From: Planctomycetota bacterium
GTDB taxonomy: Bacteria; Planctomycetota; UBA1135; UBA2386
Assembly: GCA_020425885.1 (NCBI GenBank)
Contig: JAGQRA010000353.1
Span: forward strand, 1 to 6,728
DNA: 6,728 nt
Direction of reading: 5' to 3'
Every line of letters begins with the position of its first letter. Positions within the stretch are counted from its first letter, which is position 1. Made by a program: the position numbers and the translations under genes. Shown here piece after piece: positions 1 to 6,299 of this stretch. Under the pieces are notes generated by a model, which searched no databases, was not told the DNA's origin, and was given only the letters and a program-made list of their open reading frames with translations.

Positions 1-1144
1 CCCTGGCCGTCTCGCCGAACGCGATCAGGCCGGTGCCTTCGATCACCGCGACGACCGGTTCGGGCGCGATCATCGCGCTGCCGAACCCGCGGCAGCACTC
101 GTCGTAGTAGCGCTGGTAGGCGGCGGCGAAGTTGGCGACACCGCGATGGCACAGATCCGGTCGCGAAACCTCCTCGCGCGACAGGAACATGTAGTGGCCC
201 TTGGTGCGGATGACGTGATCGGGCGTGATCGGCCCCTGCGCGCACAGTCCGGGCGCGGCCGAATGCGCGGCGAACGAAGCGGTCTCCTCACCGATCCGCG
301 CCACCGCCACCGGGCGCAGCCACTGTGGCCCGATCGGCGAATCGACCCTGGTGGCGACGGCCCCACGCAGGGTCGGCATCGCGACCGCCAGCACCGCGCG
401 CCGCTCGCTCTCGGCCAACGGCGCCGGCTCGCCACAGAGCATCGCCGGGACCCCGCCGATGCGACGGGAGATGTAGTGCTCGGCGCGATCGACGAGTTCG
501 ATCGTTCGTTCGTAGCTCTCGCGGGCATCGTCGCCGAACGTGAACAGGCCGTGCTTGCGCAGCAGGATGCCGCGGCAATCGGGCCGGCGCTCGCAGGCCT
601 CGATGACGGCCTTGGCCAACGGGAAGCCCGGCATGATCCACGGCAACACCGCGACCTCGTCGCCGAAGGCGTCGCGGACGTAGTCCTCACTGTCGGGCTG
701 ATCGGTCAGCACCAGGATCGCATCGGCGTGGGTGTGGTCGACGAAGCGATGTGGCAGGAAGGCATGCAGCAGCGCCTCGACCGACGGGTTCGGCGCCGTG
801 CTGTCGAGCAACGCCGCGCGAACGGCATTGACCATGTCGGCGTCGGCGAGCCGTTCGAGCTGGCGCAATTCGCGCAGCGGCGCGAGCCGGACCGCGGGCA
901 GCCCCTGCGGCTCGACCGCGCCGAGGTCGCTGCCGCTGCCCTTGACGTGCATGACGTCGATCTCGCGACCGAACAGATCGCGGGCCGTGGCCTTGACCGA
1001 GGTGTTGCCGCCGCCGTGCAGCACGAGTTGGGGGTCGCCGCCGATCAGGCGCGAGGTGTAGATGCGCAAGGCCAGCGACTCGCCGCGGGCCTGGTAGCGC
1101 CGGCAGTAGTCGCGAGCTTCGTCATCGTTCCAGCGGCTCTTCAT
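1..1144 (-). CDS. Class II aldolase domain of a bifunctional aldolase/short-chain dehydrogenase (partial, 3' end missing)
   Basis: The minus-strand frame is open from the ATG at 1144-1142 to the window edge, giving 381 codons with no stop. It shows the class II (zinc) aldolase/adducin fold: LHGGGNTSVK (residues 42-51) followed by VKGSGSDLG, then the metal-ligand pair in VDHTHAD (H137, H139) and a third histidine in LRKHGLFTFG (H198). The sequence ends at GLIAFGETAR, which resembles the linker where family members pass into a C-terminal NAD(P)-dependent short-chain dehydrogenase. That half should lie beyond the left edge. Relatives are often annotated as rhamnulose-1-phosphate aldolase/lactaldehyde dehydrogenase: they cleave a phosphorylated ketose to a triose phosphate and an aldehyde, then oxidise the aldehyde in the cytoplasm. 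The substrate here is unknown. The start lies 39 bp after the pseudouridine synthase stop on the same strand, so co-transcription is likely. No Shine-Dalgarno sequence precedes it. I am sure of the fold and less sure of the bifunctional architecture. Confidence 0.9.
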   Translation of the reverse strand, partial: MKSRWNDDEARDYCRRYQARGESLALRIYTSRLIGGDPQLVLHGGGNTSVKATARDLFGREIDVMHVKGSGSDLGAVEPQGLPAVRLAPLRELRQLERLADADMVNAVRAALLDSTAPNPSVEALLHAFLPHRFVDHTHADAILVLTDQPDSEDYVRDAFGDEVAVLPWIMPGFPLAKAVIEACERRPDCRGILLRKHGLFTFGDDARESYERTIELVDRAEHYISRRIGGVPAMLCGEPAPLAESERRAVLAVAMPTLRGAVATRVDSPIGPQWLRPVAVARIGEETASFAAHSAAPGLCAQGPITPDHVIRTKGHYMFLSREEVSRPDLCHRGVANFAAAYQRYYDECCRGFGSAMIAPEPVVAVIEGTGLIAFGETAR

Positions 1145-1183
1145 GACGTGCCGGAGGTTACCGGACGCGACCGATCGGGCGCA

Positions 1184-2146
1184 TCAAATCGCGCGGTTGC
1201 TGCGCAGCCATAGCAGCAGCTGCGCCATGTCGTCGGGCATGGAGGATTCGAACTCGATCGGCTCGTGGGTCTGCGGATGCGGCAACGACAACCGCATCGC
1301 GTGCAGGCACTGGCGGCCGGGATCGGGCGCGCCGTCGGGCAGCGAGTCGTGCTGGCGCACCCGCGAGCGATAGACGCGATCGCCGACCAGCGAATGCCCG
1401 ATCGACGTCATGTGGACCCGGATCTGATGCGTGCGCCCGGTCCGCGGCCGACACAGCACGTGGGCGAAACCATCGAAGCGCTCGACCACTTCGTAGTAGG
1501 TCGCCGCCTCGCGTCCGCCTTCGGCGACGACGGTCATCCGGTCCGGTCGGCCGGGATCCACGCCGATGGCGCGCTCGATCCAATCCGACTGGAAGCGCGG
1601 CACGCCGTAGACGATCGCGTGATACTCCTTGCGCACCGTCCGCGCGCGGAATTGGGCACGCAGGTAGTCGAGCGCCGGCTGCGTGCGGGCCAGCAACATC
1701 ACGCCTGAAGTGTCGCGGTCGAGACGATGCACGATGCCTGGCCGCCGAGCCTCGACCACCGTCGGCAGCTCGCCGTAGCGCTGCAGGGCCCAGCTGGCGA
1801 CGGTGTGTTCGTGGAAGCTCTTGCTCTCGGGTGGATGGGCAGTCAGTCCGACCGGCTTCTCGATGGCGATGAGCCAGCCATCCTCGTAGAGCACCCGCAT
1901 CTCCGGCGCTGGCCCCGGCGGCACCAGTGGGTCGGTCTGGTCCGCAGCCAGCTCGAACTCGACCTCCTGCCCCTCTCGCAGCGACAAACTCGGCTTGACC
2001 CGCTCGCCACCGACGCGAACCAATCCGGCCTCGACGAAATGCCTGGCCCGGCTCCGTCCGCCGACCTCTGGCTGGCTGGCGAGGAACACATCGAGCCGCC
2101 CACCCGAGTGGGCTGAGGTGACAACCCGCCTGATGATCTGGCCCAT
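1184..2146 (-). CDS. RluA/RluD-family 23S rRNA pseudouridine synthase
   Basis: This 320-residue protein has a normal length for the RluD group. An N-terminal S4 RNA-binding domain covers about residues 14-66 (GGRLDVFLA through EGQEVEFEL). The catalytic domain has the family signature GIVHRLDRDTSG (137-148), in which D143 of RLD is the expected nucleophile. A second family motif, RPRTGRTHQIRVHM (233-246), follows, and then GHSLVGDRVY. Known relatives convert specific uridines of 23S rRNA to pseudouridine during ribosome assembly; the exact site cannot be read from sequence. The frame is open upstream to 2458, but those 104 codons have no S4 or other family similarity and lie in lower-GC, repeat-bearing DNA, so I start at the ATG at 2146, directly before the S4 domain. 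Upstream there is only a weak AGGCAG and no clear ribosome binding site. It appears to be the first gene of a minus-strand unit with the aldolase. The paralogue (RluA, RluC or RluD) is undecided, so I give no symbol. Confidence 0.93.
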   Translation of the reverse strand: MGQIIRRVVTSAHSGGRLDVFLASQPEVGGRSRARHFVEAGLVRVGGERVKPSLSLREGQEVEFELAADQTDPLVPPGPAPEMRVLYEDGWLIAIEKPVGLTAHPPESKSFHEHTVASWALQRYGELPTVVEARRPGIVHRLDRDTSGVMLLARTQPALDYLRAQFRARTVRKEYHAIVYGVPRFQSDWIERAIGVDPGRPDRMTVVAEGGREAATYYEVVERFDGFAHVLCRPRTGRTHQIRVHMTSIGHSLVGDRVYRSRVRQHDSLPDGAPDPGRQCLHAMRLSLPHPQTHEPIEFESSMPDDMAQLLLWLRSNRAI

Positions 2147-2161
2147 GTGCGGATTCTGCCT

Positions 2162-2187
2162 GTGGACTTCCCTTAACAACAGTCCAC
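2162..2187 (-). repeat. Hairpin-forming inverted repeat just upstream of the pseudouridine synthase start
   Basis: GTGGACT (2162-2168) and AGTCCAC (2181-2187) are perfect 7-bp complements separated by a 12-nt loop. The element ends 15 nt before the ATG at 2146 on the minus strand. If the leader is transcribed, the hairpin would sit where it could influence ribosome access. As DNA it could equally be a binding site for a dimeric regulator. The pairing is directly visible; the function is inferred. Confidence 0.5.
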
Positions 2188-2210
2188 CGACACGGGTTTT
2201 GCTTGCGTAG

Positions 2211-2231
2211 GGGGAAGCTCTGAGCCTCCCC
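2211..2231. promoter_or_regulatory. 21-bp near-perfect palindrome, candidate operator
   Basis: The left arm GGGGAAGCTC (2211-2220) and right arm GAGCCTCCCC (2222-2231) flank a central T at 2221. Nine of ten positions pair; the only mismatch is A2216 against C2226. The odd length with a single central base is typical of a site bound by a symmetric protein dimer. It lies 64 bp upstream of the pseudouridine synthase ATG and about 250 bp upstream of the HD-GYP start. A short RNA hairpin is also possible, but there is no T-run, so an intrinsic terminator is unlikely. No known regulator consensus is recognised. Confidence 0.45.
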
Positions 2232-2330
2232 ATGCCATGCCTGGTCACTTCCACTGGATTCCACGCCAATTGCGTTGCGCCAGTAGAGAACTTGTGGAGA
2301 CTTCTCGGCAACCTCTCTCCCAAATCGGAC

Positions 2331-2362
2331 TCCCAGAGCCCCATCCTGTGCCAACTCTGGGA
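2331..2362. repeat. 8-bp inverted repeat upstream of the HD-GYP gene
   Basis: TCCCAGAG (2331-2338) and CTCTGGGA (2355-2362) are exact reverse complements with a 16-nt spacer, so the arm centres lie 24 bp apart. The element is 116 bp before the HD-GYP start codon. It could be a two-half-site operator or a leader hairpin. It shares no sequence with the two repeats to its left. Confidence 0.4.
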
Positions 2363-2478
2363 CCAGCACAGAATCGATGAGACCTTCAGCCTCTTCGTGC
2401 TCGTTCGGCAGTAACAACCATGCGCTCCCGAGCATCGCTTTGATTCCGCGACCTGCACCTCCCGACCGTGCGCCGGCG

Positions 2479-3483
2479 ATGCAGACCGGATACCGCCAGC
2501 GCGTGCTCCTGGTCGACGACGAGCCCGACGTTCTCCACCTTCTCCAGCACCTCCTCGAAGGCGCCGGTTACGCCGTCACCTGCACGTCCAACCTGCGCGT
2601 TGCGGGCGATACGCTGCGCCGTGAGCCTTTCGACCTGATCGTCACCGACCTCTACCTCGGTGAGTCCGATCTCGGATCGGACCTGGCACGGATCGCCGAG
2701 ACGCAACGTCCGCGACCGCCGGTCATCGTGCTGACGGGTCGACCGACGTTCGACGGCGCGCAGGAAGCTCTACGGCGAAACGTCGCCGACCTCGTGGTCA
2801 AGCCAGTCGACTCGCAGGCCCTGCTCGCCACCTGCCGCCGCGTGATCCAGGAGACCGAACTCAAGCGCCGCAACCAGGAACTGCAGACCGCCAACCGGGT
2901 ACTCACGTCGGTGCTGCCGCGAACCATCGAGATGAAGGACCCGACGACGAGCGGCCATGCCGAACGCGTCGTCGGCTACGCCGACCGGCTCGCCGAACGC
3001 TGCCGGGTCAGCGCCGAGGATCGCTCCTCGCTGCGCCTCGCGGCGCTGTTGCATGACATCGGCAAGATCGGCATCCCCGACAGCATCCTGACCAAGCCCG
3101 GGCCGCTGACCAACGACGAGATGGAAGTCGTAAAACGTCATCCTTATATGGGTTACGAAGTCCTCTCGACTCTCGAAGACCACGACGACGTGCGCGCCTG
3201 GGTCTATCAGCACCACGAGCGATGGGACGGCCGCGGCTATCCGAACGGCCTCAGCCGGGAGGATGTGGCGCTGCCCGGTAGGATTCTGATCCTGGCCGAG
3301 GTCTACGACGCGCTGGCCGAGGAACGCAGCTACAAGCCCGCCTGGCCGGTGAAGAAGATCGTCGCGTATTTCCGCGAACAGAGCGGCAAGCAATTTGACC
3401 CCGAGTTGGCCGCGCTGACCGCCGACGGGCTCGAGCGCATGGGCAAGCGCTTCTTCGCCGGGCAGGCCGACACGCTGTTCTGA
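2479..3483 (+). CDS. Response regulator with receiver and HD-GYP domain (predicted c-di-GMP phosphodiesterase)
   Basis: The 334-residue protein begins with a CheY-like receiver (about 6-122). It has the acidic pair D13/D14, phospho-acceptor D57 (IVTDLYL), T86 (VIVLTG) and K108 (VVKPVD). A short helical linker (about 123-145) leads to the HD-GYP domain, with H160 (SGHAERV), H192-D193 (LLHDIGKIGIP), H221 (HPYMGYE), and H245-H246-E247 with DGRGYP (250-255). Family members hydrolyse cyclic-di-GMP with a metal centre, switched by phosphorylation of the receiver. One oddity: where the family usually has ADVYDAL, this protein reads AEVYDAL (E274). The frame opens at 2377, but its first 34 codons are low in family similarity, so I start at the ATG just before the receiver; no Shine-Dalgarno is present. 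No histidine kinase gene is in the window, so its partner and output are unknown. It is divergent from the pseudouridine synthase gene across the repeat-bearing gap. Confidence 0.94.
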   Translation: MQTGYRQRVLLVDDEPDVLHLLQHLLEGAGYAVTCTSNLRVAGDTLRREPFDLIVTDLYLGESDLGSDLARIAETQRPRPPVIVLTGRPTFDGAQEALRRNVADLVVKPVDSQALLATCRRVIQETELKRRNQELQTANRVLTSVLPRTIEMKDPTTSGHAERVVGYADRLAERCRVSAEDRSSLRLAALLHDIGKIGIPDSILTKPGPLTNDEMEVVKRHPYMGYEVLSTLEDHDDVRAWVYQHHERWDGRGYPNGLSREDVALPGRILILAEVYDALAEERSYKPAWPVKKIVAYFREQSGKQFDPELAALTADGLERMGKRFFAGQADTLF

Positions 3484-3518
3484 GCGTCGCTCGCCCGCTG
3501 CGCAGGCGACCGCGCTCA
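3481..3518 (+). terminator. Imperfect GC-rich hairpin at the HD-GYP stop codon
   Basis: TGAGCG (3481-3486, beginning with the stop codon) pairs with CGCTCA (3513-3518). Inside it, TCGCC (3491-3495) pairs with GGCGA (3505-3509) around a 9-nt loop, with an internal bulge between the two stems. No T-run follows, so it does not meet the usual intrinsic terminator pattern. It may slow RNA polymerase or protect the transcript end. A smaller stem, CTTGC/GCAAG (3523-3536), lies just downstream. Confidence 0.3.
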
Positions 3519-3558
3519 GGATCTTGCCGGCGCAAGGCGCGGCCGGCTCACCGAGGGG

Positions 3559-3588
3559 TTGGACTCAACGCCGCCGCCGTGACATTCT
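3559..3588 (+). promoter_or_regulatory. Weak sigma-70-like promoter candidate for the SUMF1 gene
   Basis: TTGGAC (3559-3564) and CATTCT (3583-3588) are 18 bp apart and each matches only about half of the -35 and -10 consensus. The -10 candidate overlaps a small inverted repeat, GACAT tct ATGTC (3581-3593), which might be an operator. The inferred leader would be roughly 90 nt. This is the best promoter-like pair I can see in the 200-bp gap, but the match is weak. Confidence 0.2.
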
Positions 3589-3634
3589 ATGTCCATCCCC
3601 TCTGACGCGGGCTAGCATGCCGCAGCCCTCGATC

Positions 3635-3657
3635 CCGCCCGACTCACGCACGGGCGG
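3635..3657 (+). repeat. GC-rich hairpin in the SUMF1 gene leader
   Basis: CCGCCCG (3635-3641) and CGGGCGG (3651-3657) are exact complements around a 9-nt loop. The element ends 26 nt before the ATG at 3684. There is no following T-run. It would form a stable stem in the leader of the SUMF1-protein mRNA if transcription starts upstream of it; any regulatory role is inferred. Confidence 0.4.
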
Positions 3658-3683
3658 TCCACCCCGAATTGCCAACACGTTCG

Positions 3684-5675
3684 ATGCAATCGACCAACCG
3701 CCTTGCGAACGTCTTTTCTCTGTCTCTGCTGGCCGCCACATTGGCAACCGAGTGCGTGGCACAGGTAACCCTGCAGACTCCGGTTGCTCCCCCAGTCGAC
3801 CCGCGCCTCCTCGGACTGCCAACCTTCCTGCTACCCGTGCCCGCGGGCAAGGTGAGGATGGGCCTCGCGGCCCAGAATCTCATCGATGCGTCATGCCAGA
3901 CCGCATTCCCGACGCGGCCCGACATGGCGCCGCAAACGAGCGCCAAGCTCGTCGAAACCTCGATGCGCCGTACAGCATCCGCGCTCGGCCCGGTAGAGAT
4001 CGACCTACCCGAGTTCCTGCTCGGCAAGTGGCCGGTGAAGAACAGCGAGTACGAGCTGTTCGTGGCGCGGTCGCGCGACCCGGAGAATGGCATGCGAGCC
4101 GTGCGACCGCCCTTCCTCTGGTGGAAACTCGGCGCCAAGAAGGACTACGAAGAGCGCCTGCCCGAGATCAACCAGCGCTTCCCGGGCAACGAGAACGGGC
4201 CGCTCGAGTACTGGAAACAGGAAGGCGCGAAGCTGCCGTACCAGCTCATCGACGAGAAGGGCAATTCGACTGCGGATCATCCAGTCGGCGGCGTCACCTA
4301 CATCGACGCCAATGAGTTCGCGGCCTCGATCGGCATGCGACTGCCGCTCGAAGCCGAGTGGACGCGCGCGGCACGCGGCAACTCCTCCAACCTCTGGCCC
4401 TGGGGCAATCCCCAGGGCGGGAAGGACGTGAAGGATGTGTTCGTCGGCAATGCGAACATGGAGGTGATGCGCCTATTCGCCCAACAGGACAGGCATCCCA
4501 AACCAGTCGGCACCGTCGAGGCCGCATCCGGACCGTTCGGACACCTCGACATGTTCGGCTCGATCTGGCAACTGGTCACGGGCTCGGGCAACCAACCGAT
4601 CAATGGCGCCGACGAGTTCGCCGCGCAATGGCGGCTGCTGCAACGCGACAAGGCCGGGGCCTTGCTGAAGGCACCGCCGCGCTGGGATCAGCGCGTCGTC
4701 GCCAAGGGCGGGTCCTTCATGTCTGCCGAGGACCCGATCCAACTGCTGATCGACCAGCGCGCGCCGATGTATCCCGACGACGTGCTCGAAGCGCTCGGCT
4801 TCCGCCTCGCCAAGAGTCTTCGCCCCGGCTACGACACGTTGTTCTCGCGCCTGCGCGGCGTCTACAACCGCGCCCGCTTCCTGCCCGAACAGGACATCGA
4901 CCTCACCGGCCAGGTCGGCGCCGAGCGCTACGATCTCGCCGAGAACGGCTTCCCGACCGAGTACCACACGGTCTCCTTCGCGCCGGCCAACTGGCTCAGC
5001 CTGGAGAAGCGCACCGACCTGAAGAAGCTGTCGGAAGCGAGCCACCGGTCGCCGCTCGTGCTCGGCACGCTGGTCACCACCGAGAAGATCGTCGGCTGCG
5101 ACGTCAAGGGCACGGCGTTCACGCTGCTGTGGCGCGCCGATGGCATGCCGCAGGAACTGACCGAGGCGATCAAGCGCGGCTACAAGGAAGTGCAGGCCAG
5201 GCTGAAGGCCGAGGAGCGCGCAGCCAAGAGCGGCAAGCCGAAGAAGGAAGAAGAGGAGGAGAAGTCGTCCGACGACAAGAAGGACGACAAGAAGAAAAAG
5301 GACAACTGGGGTGACGTGCTACGGCGCTACGGCCTCACCGCGAAGGATCTCGAGCCCAAGGATGCCGACAAGCTCGATTACATCCGCATCGACGAGACCG
5401 TCGTCAAGACCGACCGCGCCGCCTTCCTGCTGCACGACAACAACGGCAAGATCGTGGCCTCGATCCCGGCCACCAACGTGGCCCCCAAGGCCGGCCGCCA
5501 GTTCGCGACCGAGCTCGAGTTCACGGCCGGCGACGACGGCAAGGCCGTCGCCAGATTCCACATCGGCGTGCCGATGTCGATGTCGAGCGACAAGAAGGTC
5601 CTCGATCTGCAGTTCCACCTGCCGCTCGACTGCCCGGCGCCGACGGACGAGAAGCCCTGGCGCCTGCCCGAGTGA
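3684..5675 (+). CDS. Predicted secreted SUMF1/FGE-sulfatase-domain protein with unassigned C-terminal region
   Basis: The 663-residue product starts with a probable signal peptide: R6, a hydrophobic core at about 7-22, and possible cleavage after A26 (CVA-Q). The sequence before C24 is not a lipobox. The SUMF1 fold (formylglycine-generating-enzyme-like C-type lectin) spans about 50-378: LLPVPAGKVRMG, HPVGGVTYIDANEFA (199-213), MRLPLEAEWTRAARG (218-232), WPWGNP, GHLDMFGSIWQL (286-297), KGGSF (341-345) and LGFRLAK (371-377). The usual GNVWEW is changed to GSIWQL. The only cysteines are 24, 71, 472 and 650, so the paired active-site cysteines of true FGE are not evident and a non-enzymatic, binding or structural role is more likely. 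Residues 380-663 match no family I know and are interrupted by a Lys/Glu/Asp-rich linker (about 507-541). A TTG at 3669 would add five residues, but the ATG gives the better signal peptide. The gene overlaps the cupin by 4 bp. Confidence 0.85.
   Translation: MQSTNRLANVFSLSLLAATLATECVAQVTLQTPVAPPVDPRLLGLPTFLLPVPAGKVRMGLAAQNLIDASCQTAFPTRPDMAPQTSAKLVETSMRRTASALGPVEIDLPEFLLGKWPVKNSEYELFVARSRDPENGMRAVRPPFLWWKLGAKKDYEERLPEINQRFPGNENGPLEYWKQEGAKLPYQLIDEKGNSTADHPVGGVTYIDANEFAASIGMRLPLEAEWTRAARGNSSNLWPWGNPQGGKDVKDVFVGNANMEVMRLFAQQDRHPKPVGTVEAASGPFGHLDMFGSIWQLVTGSGNQPINGADEFAAQWRLLQRDKAGALLKAPPRWDQRVVAKGGSFMSAEDPIQLLIDQRAPMYPDDVLEALGFRLAKSLRPGYDTLFSRLRGVYNRARFLPEQDIDLTGQVGAERYDLAENGFPTEYHTVSFAPANWLSLEKRTDLKKLSEASHRSPLVLGTLVTTEKIVGCDVKGTAFTLLWRADGMPQELTEAIKRGYKEVQARLKAEERAAKSGKPKKEEEEEKSSDDKKDDKKKKDNWGDVLRRYGLTAKDLEPKDADKLDYIRIDETVVKTDRAAFLLHDNNGKIVASIPATNVAPKAGRQFATELEFTAGDDGKAVARFHIGVPMSMSSDKKVLDLQFHLPLDCPAPTDEKPWRLPE
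5240..5264 (+). repeat. 25-nt homopurine run inside the SUMF1 gene
   Basis: All bases from 5240 to 5264 are A or G. The first 14 (GAAGAAGGAAGAAG) form a perfect mirror repeat. The tract encodes part of the Lys/Glu-rich linker, and a second, interrupted purine-rich stretch continues to about 5310. Such runs can slip during replication or adopt triplex structure, but biased Lys/Glu codons alone explain it. Confidence 0.6.
5672..5675 (+). other. GTGA stop-start overlap coupling two genes
   Basis: The TGA that ends the SUMF1-protein gene (5673-5675) shares bases with the GTG start of the cupin gene (5672-5674). This 4-bp overlap is a common arrangement for translational coupling and decides the cupin start, since no Shine-Dalgarno precedes it. 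A second in-frame GTG at 5693 is the alternative. Confidence 0.6.
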
Positions 5676-6247
5676 GCGGGTATTCCACCAGCGTGCCATC
5701 CCCCAACAAGGCGACGATCAACGCAGACGCCCGCGCGGCGTTCTTCGTGCAGGACTACTCGGGCCACAAGCGCATCGACGGCGTCGAGATCGTCGAGCTC
5801 AAGCGCTTCAACGACGACGGTGGCGCGATCACCGAGCTCGGCCGCTTCGGCGCCGGCATGCACGCCGCGCTGCCGGGCTTCGAGTGCCGGCAGGCGAACT
5901 ACTCCGAGATGGAGCCCGGGGTCATCAAGGCGTTCCACATGCACCACCGCCAGACCGATGTCTGGTACGTGCCGCCGTCCGACCGGCTGCTGCTCGTCCT
6001 GCACGACTGTCGCGAGGGCTCGCCGAGCGAGGGCGTGACCATGCGCTTCATGCTCGGTGACGGCAAGGACCGCCTGGTGCGCATCCCGCCAGGCGTCGCC
6101 CACGGGGCCCGCAACATCGGCGCGGCGCCCGGCCGCATCATCTACATGGTCGACGTGCAGTTCTCGCCCGACCCGGACGACTGCGACGAAGGCCGGCTGC
6201 CGTGGGATCACCTCGGCGCCGACGTTTGGGAGATCGTCCGCGGCTGA
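5672..6247 (+). CDS. RmlC-like cupin, dTDP-4-dehydrorhamnose 3,5-epimerase family protein
   Basis: This is a 191-residue single-domain cupin, close to the usual RmlC length. Recognisable family segments occur in order: GVIKAFHMHHRQTDVWYV (83-100), with H89 at the position of the RmlC catalytic histidine; LHDCREGSPSEG (110-121), equivalent to DxR-x-SPTFG; IPPGVAHG (138-145), equivalent to IPxGxAHG; Y158, a candidate acid/base tyrosine; and LPWDHLG (176-182) near the C-terminus. True RmlC epimerises C3 and C5 of dTDP-4-keto-6-deoxyglucose in dTDP-L-rhamnose synthesis. Here the usual RGLHxQ is replaced by KAFHMH, and no rmlA, rmlB or rmlD is in the window, so the substrate may differ. It has no signal peptide, so it is probably cytoplasmic, unlike the protein encoded just upstream. 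The GTG start overlaps the preceding stop. Fold and family are fairly sure; reaction is not. Confidence 0.85.
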   Translation: MSGYSTSVPSPNKATINADARAAFFVQDYSGHKRIDGVEIVELKRFNDDGGAITELGRFGAGMHAALPGFECRQANYSEMEPGVIKAFHMHHRQTDVWYVPPSDRLLLVLHDCREGSPSEGVTMRFMLGDGKDRLVRIPPGVAHGARNIGAAPGRIIYMVDVQFSPDPDDCDEGRLPWDHLGADVWEIVRG

Positions 6248-6299
6248 CGGTTCACGGCGCCCGCCGCTCCGCCTCTTCACCCCCGCTCACCGCGCACCG

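Larger units (their letters stand above)
2147..2478. other. Divergent intergenic region with three inverted repeats
   Basis: This 332-bp gap lies between the start codons of the leftward pseudouridine synthase and the rightward HD-GYP regulator. It should therefore carry promoters for both directions. Its G+C is visibly lower than that of the flanking genes. Short open frames exist (for example 2232-2414 on the plus strand), but their conceptual products have no recognisable motif or domain, so I regard the region as non-coding. I could not pick out a sigma-70 or sigma-54 promoter with confidence on either strand. Three perfect or near-perfect inverted repeats are listed separately. Confidence 0.75.

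Noticed and set aside
146..1213. Long plus-strand open frame (355 codons) across the aldolase region
   Set aside because: It is antisense to a frame with clear aldolase motifs, its product has no recognisable domain, and long antisense frames are expected at this GC content.
2211..2231. Intrinsic terminator
   Set aside because: There is no T-run on either side and no gene ends nearby; both adjacent genes start from this gap.
1158..2435. A second minus-strand open frame (425 codons) overlapping the pseudouridine synthase
   Set aside because: Only the other frame, ending at 1184, carries the S4 domain and HRLDRDTSG motifs. This one is arginine-rich and without domains, as expected for a shadow.
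2147..2458. A 104-residue N-terminal extension of the pseudouridine synthase
   Set aside because: The frame is open but lacks family similarity, lies in lower-GC DNA with inverted repeats, and the ATG at 2146 falls directly before the S4 domain.
3684..3755. A lipoprotein signal peptide ending at C24
   Set aside because: The residues before the cysteine are A-T-E, and Glu next to the cysteine does not fit a lipobox. A type I signal peptide fits better.
3684..5675. A diversity-generating retroelement target, suggested by the SUMF1/C-type lectin fold
   Set aside because: There is no reverse transcriptase, no template/variable repeat pair and no adenine-biased variable segment at the end of the SUMF1 domain in the window.
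5378..6280. Minus-strand open frame of 300 codons opposite the cupin and the end of the SUMF1 gene
   Set aside because: The plus-strand products have domain evidence (SUMF1 protein C-terminus, cupin motifs), while the antisense product has none.
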